Shown piece by piece: positions 37,046 to 48,520 of a stretch of DNA of 64,000 bases. The notes under the pieces were generated by a model. That model was not told the origin of the DNA and made no database searches. It saw nothing but the letters and a program-made list of their open reading frames with translations. This DNA comes from Epiperipatus broadwayi (lineage: Eukaryota > Onychophora > Udeonychophora > Euonychophora > Peripatidae), in contig JAQFVV010000001.1 of NCBI GenBank assembly GCA_028023455.1, positions 22,893,401 to 22,957,400 on the forward strand. Direction: 5' to 3'. Each line of letters opens with the position of its first letter. Positions within the stretch are counted from its first letter, which is position 1. Made by a program: the position numbers and the translations under genes.

Positions 37046-38167
37046 ACAGGGCTTTGAAGTTTTGATATTGCTTAAATTTATTTAATATATATATATATAA
37101 TTAAGAGGAGCATGCCAGTGTTCTCAAGCTGTGAATAAATAGCATTGTATATTCATAAGATCTAGAATATCATCCAGTTAAAAATATGACATTACTAATT
37201 ATTAAACTAATAATCAATTTGACAAGGATATTTTAATAACCTTTTTAATAATCAAGCATATATATTAAGCTATGCTAATTTCATGTTTACAATTATTAGC
37301 TTTTACATGATTAATAAAAATAAAATTATTAAAAGTTAGATTCTATTTATGTCTTCATTATTAATTAAATAATTATTAAGACATATTTTCATTTGGCTGG
37401 TATATTGATCTATTCTAAATTTCCACTAATATTAGCAATGATATATTTATAAACATCAAAAACTCAAAGACTAGATGGTCCATTCCATTCTTAATCTTAC
37501 TAATATACTCAGTGCTGTTTATTCATAGTCTGGAAGAGACTGGTTTGGTCTTCTTATATATATATAATAAATTAAGTTTGATGTCCATTTTTTCATGTGG
37601 ATTTATGTTAATATTACATATATATATAACAAAAAGTTAGATGTCACATGACTTATATATAGCTTGCACTTACAAATATGTAAAATTAAGAGCATGCTAA
37701 TGAGCTCTAAACAAGCTTTTTTTTTTATTTATGATAAATGCTACTACAAGAGAAGGCATTCAAATCATTTTTATCTTGGATTGTCCCCATCCCCAGACCG
37801 GTTTCGACCTATGGGTTGAATGCCTTCTCTTGTAGTAATATTTATCATAAATAAATAAAAAAGCTTGTTTAGAGCTCAATAGCATGCTCTTAATTTTACA
37901 TATTTGTAAGTGCAAGCCATATATGTCATGTGACATCTGACTTTTTATTATTACTATTATTATTTTGCTGTTGGAGCTTTGGCTAAATTAAATGGCTAAG
38001 CCTACTAATATATGGAATATACGAATGAAGTTCAGGCCCATATGATTTTTTCAGTTGGAGAGCTGACTTTAAAGATATGTAGATGTCTAAAAGTTTCAGA
38101 TCTTCTAACAATTAACTTTTAGATAAATGCTTTGCTTGAGTTGGTTTTTTGAATCTAATGACCCAAC

Positions 38168-38208
38168 TCCACACTGAAGAGACCCATAGGTCGAAACCGG
38201 TTTGGGGA
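38168..38208 (+). ncRNA. Type I hammerhead ribozyme, unit one
   Basis: Stem I strand UCCACA, core CUGAAGA, stem II GACC-CAUA-GGUC, core GAA, palindromic helix III ACCGGU, cleavage nucleotide U at 38202, stem I partner UGGGGA (one A-G mismatch). All invariant core positions are present. A six-nucleotide self-complementary helix III cannot form a stable single hairpin but pairs perfectly between two tandem copies, as described for minimal hammerheads of Penelope elements and retrozymes. Confidence 0.75.
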
Positions 38209-38585
38209 TGGGGACAATCCAAGATATAAATGATTTGAATGCCTTCTCTTGTAGTAGCATTTATCATAAATAAAAAAAAAGCTTGTTTAGAGCTCATTAG
38301 CATGCTCTTAATTTTACATATTTGTAAGTGCAAGCTATATATGTCATGTGACATCTGACTTTTTATTATTACTATTATTATTTTGCTGTTGGGGCTTTGG
38401 CTAAATTAAATGGCTAAGCCTACTAATATATGGAGTATCTGAATGAAGTTCAGGCCCATATGATTTTTTCAGTTGGAGAGCTGACTTTAAAGACATGTAG
38501 ATGTCTAAAAGTTTCAGATCTTCTAACAATTAGCTTTTAAATAAATGCTTTGCTTGAGTTGGTTTTTTGAATCTAATGTCCCAAC

Positions 38586-38626
38586 TCCTCACTGAAGAGA
38601 CTCATAGGTCGAAACCAGTCTGGGGA
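38586..38626 (+). ncRNA. Type I hammerhead ribozyme, unit two
   Basis: Stem I strand UCCUCA pairs with UGGGGA without a break (one U-G pair). The core is CUGAAGA. Stem II is GACU-CAUA-GGUC (one wobble), then GAA, helix III ACCAGU and a classical GUC cleavage triplet with C at 38620. Cleavage at both copies would yield a 418-nt monomer (38203-38620). The inverted head copy at about 37777-37812 keeps GGUCGAAACCGGUC but has lost CUGAAGA. Confidence 0.75.
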
Positions 38627-38740
38627 TGGGGACAATCCAAGATAAAAATGATTTGAATGCCTTCTCTTGTAGTAGCATTTATCATAACTAAAAAAAAAAG
38701 CTTGTTTAGAGCTCATTAGCATGCTCTTAATTTTATATAT

Positions 38741-39295
38741 ATGAAACATTAAATAAATGAAATAGATGTATCAGAGAATAAAGACTATTGTGCAGTTTTT
38801 TATTTTATTATTATATAAATAAATTTTAAAAAAAGCTTCTTGAATACAAGTCGTTACTTAGCATGAATTGGAATGATAGACAATATATATCAAATACAGT
38901 TGGTATATAGAATCATAAAATAAATGATCAAAGCTTTATTACTTCTAGGTTTTTACTAGTCAACTGCCATCTCATCAGCTATGCTGTTTTTTGCAAGCAA
39001 GCCTATTATTATTACATAATATTTTATAAATATCAAATTTTCTTGTTTATTTCAAAGCATGAAATATGTCCTACATGCTGTTCTAAAGACTTAACATATT
39101 AATAATTATAACAAAGCAAGACAGGAACTTCAGATCTATTTTACATTTCCAATATTTTTTCAGTAATAAATAGTGCTAATTTTGCTAATGGATGAATATA
39201 AATAATATTAATGTGAGATAGAAAAATATGTTATCTTTATTGTATATATGAAAAAAAAAATGCTATAAATTTACATTATAAACAACCTATGAAAG
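38741..39295. other. A+T-rich stretch without genes
   Basis: No feature was recognised. Confidence 0.55.
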
Positions 39296-39303
39296 TATAA
39301 AAG

Positions 39304-40577
39304 GTACTAGTTGTTTAGCCCATACAAGTTGTTTGACTGCCTTGTTTATGTGCCAAAACACATAAAAATGCCATTTACGTGGTCCAACTTATGTCTAATC
39401 GAACAGCCCTGTTCGGATTAGCCATTGCAGGCTGCCTAATATGATGCCCAGCCCCGCTTTGTGCTTCGCGACAATATATGCAAATATGCACACTTCACAG
39501 ATCACTACTGCGTCATGTAAGGGTGTCTGAAATTCAACTGGCCCTAACTCTTAAAATCTTCATTCCAAGCAATGATATTACAAGCTACCTGATATAGTAT
39601 TACATACTAATAATTATAAGCCCAGCACCACCGTACAAAGATTGGAAGGTGAAAACAAATTCAAAATGGTATGCCCAAGCACGATTTCATAGAACTCATG
39701 GGAAAAGTCATGTTTGCATTAGAACAGTTGCGAGACAAATCAAATGTCTGAGGTTGCAACTCATTTTGGAATTCGTAAGGTTAGTTTGCTTAGACTAGTG
39801 CATCTATTGGCCGATCGTTTGGATCAGCAAAACCATTGAGATCACCCCCCTTACACATTACAATGCTATGTGCTGAAATATTCCCCCTCCCTGAGATCCT
39901 GTCGCGCTTTTCGAAGCCATCTTTGACAAGTTGTTGTCAAAAATACTAGTTTCTTTCAAATCAAAAATAATTCATTAGTACACGTTTTTTGATATAAAAA
40001 TAATACCAGAAATTGGACAATAAAGAAAAAAAACTTTCTTAAAAGCCAAAAAAAAATAAGAAGTATTTTTTCCAGAATCAAAAATAATTAACCATCTTCC
40101 CCCCTCCCCGCACATTGCTGCGCGTCGCGGTGTCGTATTTGGACAAGTTGTTGTTTGAAATAAGTGCTTGTTGTTAAAGCAAAATAAAAAAAAAGTAGTT
40201 TGTTTACAATCCAAAATAATTAATTAATACATGATTTTTTAAAAAATATATATATAAAAATAAAACAGAAATCTGATAAATAAAAAAAATAACAGAAATA
40301 CGATAAATCAAAAAAAAGATCGGCTTGGTAATGTTACGGTGGTGTCGTATTTGGACAAGTTGTTTGAAATAAATGCGGGTTGTTAAAATTAAAAAAAAAA
40401 AACTGGCTTGTTTACAATCCAAAATAATTAATTAATACATGTATTTTTTTATATATATAAAAATAAAAACAGAAATCGGATAAATCAAAAAAAGGTCGGC
40501 TCGGTAACGTTATAATTATGGGTTTTTTCACATAAACAATGCCATCAAGCGACTTATATGGGCTAAACAACTAGTAC
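39304..40577. mobile_element. Inverted-repeat DNA element with internal tandem repeats
   Basis: The termini GTACTAGTTGTTTAGCCCAT and ATGGGCTAAACAACTAGTAC are inverted complements; the match extends imperfectly to about 49 bp (39304-39352, 40529-40577). TATAAAAG lies directly outside the left end (39296-39303) and one base outside the right end (40579-40586), an 8- or 9-bp target duplication. The left interior is less A+T-rich and non-coding. The right interior has about three degenerate tandem units of 180-220 bp (GTCGTATTTGGACAAGTTG ... ACAATCCAAAATAATT) starting near 39924, 40128 and 40345. The duplication length suits hAT- or MULE-like transposition. No transposase is present. Confidence 0.65.
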
Positions 40578-40586
40578 TTATAAAAG

Positions 40587-42229
40587 AATAAAAAGGCTTG
40601 CAATATCTATGCATCAACAGATTTATATCCATTTCAAACAAATACTGTAGGTGGAATATTTTTTGACTCACATAATGGTTATCAAATAGTAGTAAAATTT
40701 CTTCTTTGCTTCAATATGAATGATGTACAGAATTTGTGGTAAAGAATATATTTTACACTTTGAAGTAAGTAATAAGATTTGATAGTTATACAATGTTGTT
40801 GTTATCATAGAGTTATGAAAGGCAATTATTAGAACTAGTGCATCTGTATGACTATGATTTGCTGCTAATCTTTATTATTTTTTATATTTCCATGGTTGGC
40901 TTATAATATAGATTTATATTATTATTTAATGCATGAAGAATAAATGGTGTGTCATTTCAAATCATAATAGCTGATTCTATAAATTTAAATTTATTTTTTT
41001 ACTGATAATTTATATTATTTCTAAACTGATTCAAAAATAAATACTAATATAAAGGATTTATTTATAAAGAAATAAAATATTTATATATATATATAGCTTT
41101 TATTAAAATAAATTTATTTTCAAATATTCCTTACTGTATCAACAAACTGGTTTAAAAAAACAAAACAATAAATTTTCTATTAAAATTTTGTAGTTAGAGT
41201 TATAGAATAAATTAATAGGAACCTTTATGGTATCTTTTTAAATATATATATATTGTGGGGGTGGGCGGGGGTGTGTGTGACAACGACTTAATTCGCATAA
41301 AAGAACTTCTTCTTAGAGTGTTTTGAGGAATATTAAGTAAAACATTCTCCATGAAGAAAAACACTGACAGTATCAGTTGGAATTACATCATCTTTGAAGA
41401 TGACATTGTTTACTTCTAAGATGAAGTTCACACAATTAATGTTTAAATCAAACAGAATATTATGATATGGCCACTTAAAACATAAATTTTATTATCATGT
41501 TACGTAATTTGGAAAAGCCAGTCTAGTCAGTGAGATTCTTTTGGAAATTGTCGATCGTAAATCTTTTCAATAGTTATGAAAGTGCAAATGATTCATTTGT
41601 TTGTTAACATATTTTCTATCCATTGTTTAGTTTTTGTCTCTTGACACCATTCCTTCCTTGGCATAGGACTCTCCTCACAAACTAATGACATCTCTATCAT
41701 TGTTCTACTTGTGCTCATATAGAATGTTTTTCTAGTCTATGGAATGTTTAGATGTGTGTTAACTTCTGCAATGATTTACCGACTATAATTTGGTATTTTT
41801 TGAATGCTATCCTTTATTATGTATACCAGTCTTTTTCAACAAATATTGATTTCTAGTCATACTTTATTGTAGCAAGTTTTATTTTTTTTAAATATTAAGC
41901 AGTTTTAAGCAACAATTTTTAAATTATTCACTAATAATTTGATTCTGCCCTGAGTAATTTAATGCAGTGATAAATAACCAGAAGTGAGAGTTTGATGTCT
42001 ATGGACTCCACAACTTCATACTAACTCTCAAACAACAAACCATTTTTTTTTTTGTAATTTATTTTTTTTAAATTCAACTAAGTCCAACAGATTTTCCCAT
42101 AAAATTATGGAACTGTCATCAATTTCCTACTAATAATGAAGAAAAATTGTTATCATTTGATATATATTTTCACTATGTAGTAAATGATTTCAAAATTACA
42201 GTATTAATTTGTTGAATGATTATATTATT
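40587..42229. other. A+T-rich stretch without genes
   Basis: A TA tract followed by a G-rich run (GTGGGGGTGGGCGGGGGTG) lies at about 41226-41280. No coding exon was recognised. Confidence 0.5.
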
Positions 42230-42479
42230 TTACCCAATATCTTCCAGAGAGTAATATGAATTTCAAAATCTTTTGCATTAAAATTTATATGTATATTGTA
42301 ATCATAGAAAATCATATATTTCTTGATGATCATCTCATTTTTAACCATTATCAGTCCACTGCAGGGTAAAGGTTTCTAATATTTTAATTTGATTTCTTTT
42401 ATCCATATACTCCTTTCTTCATATCATGTTAGCAAATTTTTTTTTTTATTTATCTATTTTGTATGTGTTCTCTTTCTAG

Positions 42480-42800
42480 TTCTTTTACAATTATTTGGGT
42501 CTCCAATTTAAGACATCAACTGTCTTTCGACTGCCATCTCTTCTAATAATATGCACAGTCCATTAAGTTTTTTAATTCTTTTAGTGATCTCAATGATATT
42601 TAATTGCTCTTACCCAAGTATTTCACTTTCGATTCATCTTATTAATCCCAGCATACATCTGTCCATACTTCATTGAGTGATTTGAAGTTACTTGTATTAT
42701 TCTTATGTTAAATCAAGGCAATACCATCAACATAAATGAATTTTCTACTTTCTTTTTCAGGAGGATCATTGATGAAAATAACAAATAAAGTATATAATTT
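42480..42800 (-). pseudogene. Non-LTR retrotransposon reverse-transcriptase C-terminal relic
   Basis: On the minus strand FVIFINDPPEKESRK and FIYVDGIALI (42709-42785) correspond to the family pattern (LF..Y.ND.P) leading into the catalytic FIYADD box. Here YADD has decayed to YVDG, so both catalytic Asp positions cannot be kept. About 200 bp downstream, RRDGSRKTVDVLNWRP (42495-42560) matches the WAGH..RR.D.RWT..VL.W.P region near the C terminus of such elements. Several stops and shifts lie between. The 3' tail probably extends to about 42230, and degraded upstream coding sequence may reach 43300. Confidence 0.55.
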
Positions 42801-43644
42801 CTAGTAAATAATTTGTAAAATTTTAAGGCAGTTGAATTTTTTCCTTTGGAGATCTTTTATGTCATATAAAATAATGGTTTTCCTCCATTTAAAAAATATA
42901 GACCATTTTTTCAATTAGTCAGCAGTTGAGTTTAAATAGCACCTTTATTTTGAAAGTCCTTTTCAATGTGAATAACTTGAGATACAATACAACTTGTTCA
43001 TAGTATCTTCTTCATAATTTAAATCCATATGTTCTAAAGATAGATGATTTTTAATTATTGGATAATTCTTATTAGGATTATTTTTTTCAACGAGTTTATT
43101 AAGAACATATAATAATGCTGTTAGATGATACATTTTTGGATAAATTGTTAGATTTGTTAGATTTTAAGTTTGTTATCATTTTGTTTTCATGCTGAATTTT
43201 TGGAAAAATTTCCTTATGAATAATGTTGATGAATAGTTTTGTCTATCATGTTTTAGTTTTAGACCTTAAAATGTGAAGCTAGAAATTTACTATCTGTTGC
43301 TTCCCATCTGTGGTTTAAAATAATCATGGATAAGTTCAATACCTATTTGGTTTTATTTGAAGTGTGTAGTTCTTTTCAAATGATTATTTTTCTGATTTTG
43401 ATACTTGAGCTATAGAGTCATATATAAGGTTGTCAATTCTATTAGCAAAAACAATTCTTTTTAGAGATGTTTCTGCCCACAAAAAGCCTGGATATCAGTT
43501 ATATGGAAAATGATTCAATATTAGAAGATTAGCAGGCATTACTTAATATTATTTTTATTGAATCAAAACAAAGATGAGATGTTATCTTTGTGCCCCATCT
43601 GTCTGAATTTGATTGATTCTCAATATTGGCAAACTATAATATTG

Positions 43645-43769
43645 TTTAAAGCTATTATTCTAAAAATAGAGAACCTATCTTATCCTCAGTTATATTTCTC
43701 CAAAGGTTTTAAAGCTATTATTCTAAAAATAGAGAACCTATCTTATCCTCAGTTATATTTCTCCAAAGG
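43645..43769. repeat. Perfect tandem duplication, 2 x 63 bp
   Basis: The unit starting TTTAAAGCTATTATTC occurs at 43645-43707 and 43708-43769 with no difference in the shared bases. It is recent, or an assembly effect. Confidence 0.9.
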
Positions 43770-45731
43770 CTATGTCATTTTGTATTGAGTGATTTATAAA
43801 TGTTACATAATAAAAATCTATTTTAATAATGATTGCTATATCATTTGAACTATCTTCAATAGAAATTGTTTTATTAGTTGATTTGACATAAAAGTAGCCA
43901 TAATATGTTTAGAAAGTATTTGGTCAAGAACCAATATAAAGTTAGGGATTTTAGAAAATGTGCAGTTACATTTATTTTGTGTTGTACTCTATAGGGATTT
44001 GTATTCTGATTTTGATATATCCTCATTTAGTTAGAGAAATTTTTATTGTTTTTATTTGGAAAAATAATCATAATAGGTGAAGTACACCTGAGAGTCTAAC
44101 ATTCCAACCTCTCAAAGTCTTGTTTTTAAATGTAGACATTGGTTTCACATATAAAATAATGCTATTTGGAGGTTTTGCCATAAAACAACTTGTTCAGGTT
44201 GAAAATAAATGGATTGTAGAAGGACAGAGAACTTTATTTTTACTAGATAGGAGATGTACGATAGAGTCAAATTAAACTTATGGTATTAAATAAAAATATA
44301 AAACTTATTCAAAACTCTTAAAATTGATACATGGAATGCTTAAGATGTGAATTAAGAAATTTAGATAAAGATAGAATGAGGATTCTAGTTATAAACAAAC
44401 TAAAATGATCCATAGCTAGATATTTAGTATTTAGAAGTTTAATGAATGTTTAAGAAAGAATGGAATTGAAATAACGATTATAAATCTAACTTAGTGACTT
44501 GGTAATGAACTACAAGTATGTGTATTATAATGGTCAACAGAACAGGGTGCCACTAGGCCATTTAAACCTGGAAAATTTTATACAGTAGGCAGATATGCAT
44601 AGAAGAGATTACCCTTTATCGAACCGAAAGCACTAGTCACTAGTTCAGGGAGAAGCTGAGCTTAAAATATCATATTGAATATTAAAATGTCTAATTCTTA
44701 ATTTTAAATATTATTAATAAAATATATAAAATAAGTTATTGCCAAAATTAATTCAACAAAACATTTTTTTATAAATGCACACACACATTAATTAAAAGGA
44801 AAGATTCTGAAAATTAAATTAATTAAATATATTTGATTTGAATTATATGCGCAGATGGAAGCATTTAGTAGATTTAAATACAATTTTAATACTTTAATAA
44901 GCATGAATATGCTACGTAGATTACACATATAAACAATCTAATCCTTTTAACCTTAGGCTAAAATCTCGCATTTAAACCAACGCTAGCTTACTGATATACC
45001 GATGTGACCAATGCAAAATGAGATTATTAGCATAATACAATCATGCTAACAGGAATTTACATCTGTAGCATGATATCATTAGGGAAATAACGAAACATGG
45101 TGGGAAGGAATGAGCATCTTCCCCATGAACATTAATAAATTTCACCAACAGACAGGAATGATCAACTGCCCAATTGGTGATACAAAAAACGAAATTATTG
45201 AAATACATATACGAGAAGAGATGCTCTGCAAAAGAGGATAATGGTCTTTGCCAGCTTACTGTCCCATTCAGAGTGTAGGAAATACTCTACGACCATTGAT
45301 AATGTGATGGCTACACTTTTGGCCATACGTTCAGGTGGATATATTATGCCCTGTATGCTAATGCAGTACAAGGGAACGAATATCCAATGCACCTATTCAA
45401 ATTACATTGACATAAAACATCCGTACATGTATCTCCCAGCACTGATCTAACTGCAAAATAATTAGCCCGAAATTAACACACTTAAACTAACAATCTTATG
45501 AATCTATGCAGCTATTTATGCCTATTTTTTTAATTATTAATTTAAAAGAAATTACGAGAATGGAAATGATATTAAACATATTAAAAGAAAATATAACAAA
45601 TAATTTAAATTTTAGTCAGATAGATTTCTTTTATAAATTAAGTGACGTTTAAAATTATTACTTGGAAAAGTTTGTATTATGAAAATAAAGTTCATTTAAA
45701 GCAAAACTTCATACTTTCCAATACTGTAGTT
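43770..45731. other. Stretch without recognised genes; less A+T-rich block 44930-45480
   Basis: Opposed open frames of about 65-69 codons (45195-45450) lie in a block that is less A+T-rich than its surroundings. Neither resembles a known family. An unidentified mobile element is possible. Confidence 0.4.
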
Positions 45732-45882
45732 TTATTGAAGTTCATCTAGGTGATCCTTGACACAATTCAAAGTTCTTTCCATTTCATATTGTTCTAGGTG
45801 GAAACAAGTCTGCCGCTGGCCAGTTTTCCGGGAACCATCATACTCTGGAGACCGCTTCAGCTGATAGAAACATTGCTGACCC
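45732..45882 (-). CDS. Unidentified candidate terminal exon
   Basis: On the minus strand a possible acceptor (ATGTAG, ending at 45883) opens 49 codons that include QCFYQLKRSPEYDGSRKT, GQRQTCFHLEQYEMERTL and NCVKDHLDELQ, then TAA. The stop overlaps an AATAAA signal. The composition (charged, no low-complexity, codons richer in G/C than the surroundings) looks like a conserved protein C terminus, but I cannot name the family. The polypyrimidine tract is weak. The frame stays open about 15 codons upstream of the acceptor (GSSKCRGQ). Another minus-strand patch at 45960-46080 (REKSSQIRSILEFADKNSQG) may belong with it. A fragment of a mobile element is the main alternative. Confidence 0.35.
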
Positions 45883-47489
45883 CTACATTTTGATGATCCA
45901 CAATACACATAAATATACAGTATTTAATAATACACAATCAGCAAGAGCAATCCAATCTCTGAATCTCAACTTCAAAGTTTTCTTTTTATGTCCTTGTGAA
46001 TTCTTATCAGCAAATTCCAGGATCGATCTTATCTGGCTTGACTTTTCTCTGCAGACCATGTGCCCATTTACATTGCTATTGGTCAGCTTTCTTTAGAACG
46101 GGAACTGAAACTTTTTATCACTAGTATTTTTTTAATTTATCTTTTATCTGACTTTATGCTCAAGGTTCTGTTTGCAATTACGTCAATATAGGAAATCATT
46201 TCCATTCTAAGATTAAAAATAACTAATTAACAACTTTTTAGATTTTAAATTTTAAAGAATTATATATATTAATTTAAATAAAATTATTAAATTCTCTTTT
46301 TTATATATATATTTCTACTTTTTTTTTTTTTCTAGATAAAATTATATATTTCTACTTGAGGGTGATTTTATATTTTTATCCACTTTTATTTGAAAGAAAT
46401 GTAAGAGCATATAATTATTTCGTTATAGTATGTCAATCAGTTCTGTCTGAATTAAAACAAATTTAATCAAATTATAGAAATATATAGCTAAACTATAAAG
46501 GCTGATGAAAGAAAGTTAAGTAGAAGAGGCAAAAATTTTATGGAAACTGAGTACTGGAATAATACAACAACAAATATATAATATCTTTTTATTGTTAAAT
46601 ATCCATCTTTCATTCTCATAACATTAATTTTGAACACAAAAATTCAGTTAAGTTCATTGTAAAACATTGAAATAATAATAAAGTAACATGGGCTATTTTT
46701 TCTTATCAATATATCACAACAAATAATATATAGCAAAATAATCACGTATTAATGTTTTCTTGTATCAAGTCTGACCATATAAGTTTTTATCTATCTTAGC
46801 TATAATTATGAGAGATGCTTGGTGCATTTTTACAGAATTTTGATTAAACTTCCAAATAATTGTATTAATATTTACCATCACTTTTCTTGTTTTATCATGT
46901 GTGAGTTTTGCAGATGTGCTCTTTTTTCCCTGTACAGTTATGAATCAAAATTCAATCATTTATTCATACATATGTTGAATATTAATAATCTGACACCCTT
47001 GGTTTTAGAACCTTGCTTGATTAAAATATATCACATAGTAATAATTTTTGAATATACTGTATCTTATTCTTTATTATATATTTCAGCATGATTATTGCAT
47101 TATAGATTACTTTAGACTAAATGTTAGTTATAAATAATAATAGTAACTGTTAATTTTAATTTCAGTTCAATATATACATTTGCAATATATTTTTTATACT
47201 ATAATAAAAAATATTTATATTTGTAATATCATTATAATCAAAAAAATTAAAATTTGATTGTTTTTTTATTTGTTTTTATTTTTATTAATATTGTTCATTA
47301 CAATTTTTAGTAAGATTTAGCAGTTAAACTTTATCTTTTTTTATTTTTCTTTTGATAAATTTCTGCTAGGTTTTATATATAAATAGAACAATATAATCAA
47401 TGGAAATGTGTTTAAAAAAAAGTTAACAGTTAAAGTTCTATTAAATGAAATCAATAACAAAAAATAGTTTTCTATTTTAAAAATAGCCC
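45883..47489. other. A+T-rich stretch without clear genes
   Basis: Apart from the possible coding patch at 45960-46080 (minus), nothing was recognised. Confidence 0.5.
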
Positions 47490-48290
47490 ATTAATTTCAA
47501 TATATATATGAATCAAACCACATGCAAACTTCTTTATAAATCGTGATTTATTATATGAACTATAATAAAGTACAAAAAATACTCCAATGTTTCGACTATA
47601 TTCTTTTATAGTCTTTATCAAGGAACAATTTAAAAAAAAAAATACATAAATAAAACAATAAATATAAATACAAATATTCCACAATAATCCAATACTACAA
47701 ATAATTCTTACCTTAAAACTTTTCTAACAAATAAACTTAAATTTCCTGTTATATTCCTTTCATAAATAATCCAATATAATTATTTAATTAAAAGCATCTA
47801 TTATTTTCTAACCTATTTATTACAAATTTCATTTCATTAATATAAAAGAACGACTTTATATTAATGAAATGAAACCTGTAATGAATAGATTGTTAATTGA
47901 AAAAAAAAAAAAGAAAATAATAGATTGTTGTAATTAAAAAATGTATGTAGTATTATCTTTCTTAATGCTTATACTATTAATATCATCTGTATTCTTTATT
48001 ACTTTTTATAATGCTTTTTCAACAACTCACTACTTGACATTTTCAATTGTACCAGCAATTTTCTTCAGAACTATAACAAACACAATACAAATACATGAAT
48101 GCAAATATGCATGAACATATAATTTTACATTTAATATATATATTCTATCTTATAATCATTATTTATGTACCCACATATATCTTTATATATCTCTCTTTAT
48201 AATTATTACCTTTTTATATATTATACATTTTATTCTTTTTTATATTTATCAATTAATATAATCATATATATATATTATAACCAATTGTTT
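47490..48290 (-). mobile_element. Penelope-type terminal repeat (minus copy)
   Basis: It aligns along its length, inverted, with 59375-59960. On the minus strand it has two hammerhead-like motifs. The first is CTGAAGAAAATTGC ... CAATTGAAAATGTC near 48050. The second is CTTGATAAAGACTAT ... ATAGTCGAAACATTGG near 47600, whose GACTAT/ATAGTC stem is perfect. Both have core changes relative to a canonical hammerhead. This copy has an extra hairpin (47797-47925). No reverse transcriptase is attached, so it looks like a solo terminal repeat. Confidence 0.55.
47797..47925. repeat. Hairpin inserted in the terminal repeat
   Basis: Imperfect arms around TTTCATTTCATTAATATAAA and its complement. It is absent from the sister copy at 59375-59960, so it was gained by this copy or lost by the other. 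Confidence 0.65.
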
Positions 48291-48381
48291 CCAAACTATC
48301 GGTCATCAGCAAAATTGTTGCATACCAAAGAATTGTTGCCTTCCGACCTTATTTGCCACACCACTTGTATGATACAATTAG

Positions 48382-48520
48382 ATTATAAAATATTTTAACA
48401 TTTATATCCCGGCGTTCTAATTTTGATATATCCTAATCAAAGCACTATTAAATCATAAAATATCTTGACATTATACCTCAGGGTTCTAATTTTGATATGT
48501 TCTAATCAAAGCACACTTAA
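48382..48520. repeat. Tandem repeat, 2 x 70 bp
   Basis: Two diverged units share TTCTAATTTTGATAT and CTAATCAAAGCAC. Confidence 0.75.

Larger units (their letters stand above)
37630..38740 (+). mobile_element. Retrozyme-like tandem repeat, 419-bp units, with inverted head
   Basis: Direct units start TTGAATGCCTTCTC at 37816, 38235 and 38653 (periods 419 and 418), with the third truncated near 38740. The left part (37630-37815) is an inverted partial copy that breaks within the hammerhead motif. Its arm pairs with 37816-37940 across a spacer to form a hairpin. Units one and two are very similar, implying recent amplification or continued homogenisation. Two hammerhead ribozymes with complete cores lie one unit apart. 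There is no coding capacity. This is the arrangement of animal retrozymes and of tandem Penelope pLTRs. Ends fall in TA-rich sequence and no clean target duplication could be defined. Confidence 0.7.

Noticed and set aside
41245-41280. G-rich run as a G-quadruplex
   Set aside because: Only three separate G runs are clear, and the run follows directly on a TA microsatellite; there is no supporting context.
45195-45450. Opposed frames (65 and 69 codons) as a gene
   Set aside because: Both strands are equally open and neither resembles a known protein; an unidentified repeat is at least as likely.
46819-47091. A 90-codon plus-strand frame
   Set aside because: Rich in Tyr, Ile, Phe and Ser with no recognisable motif or splice context; typical of random A+T-rich sequence.
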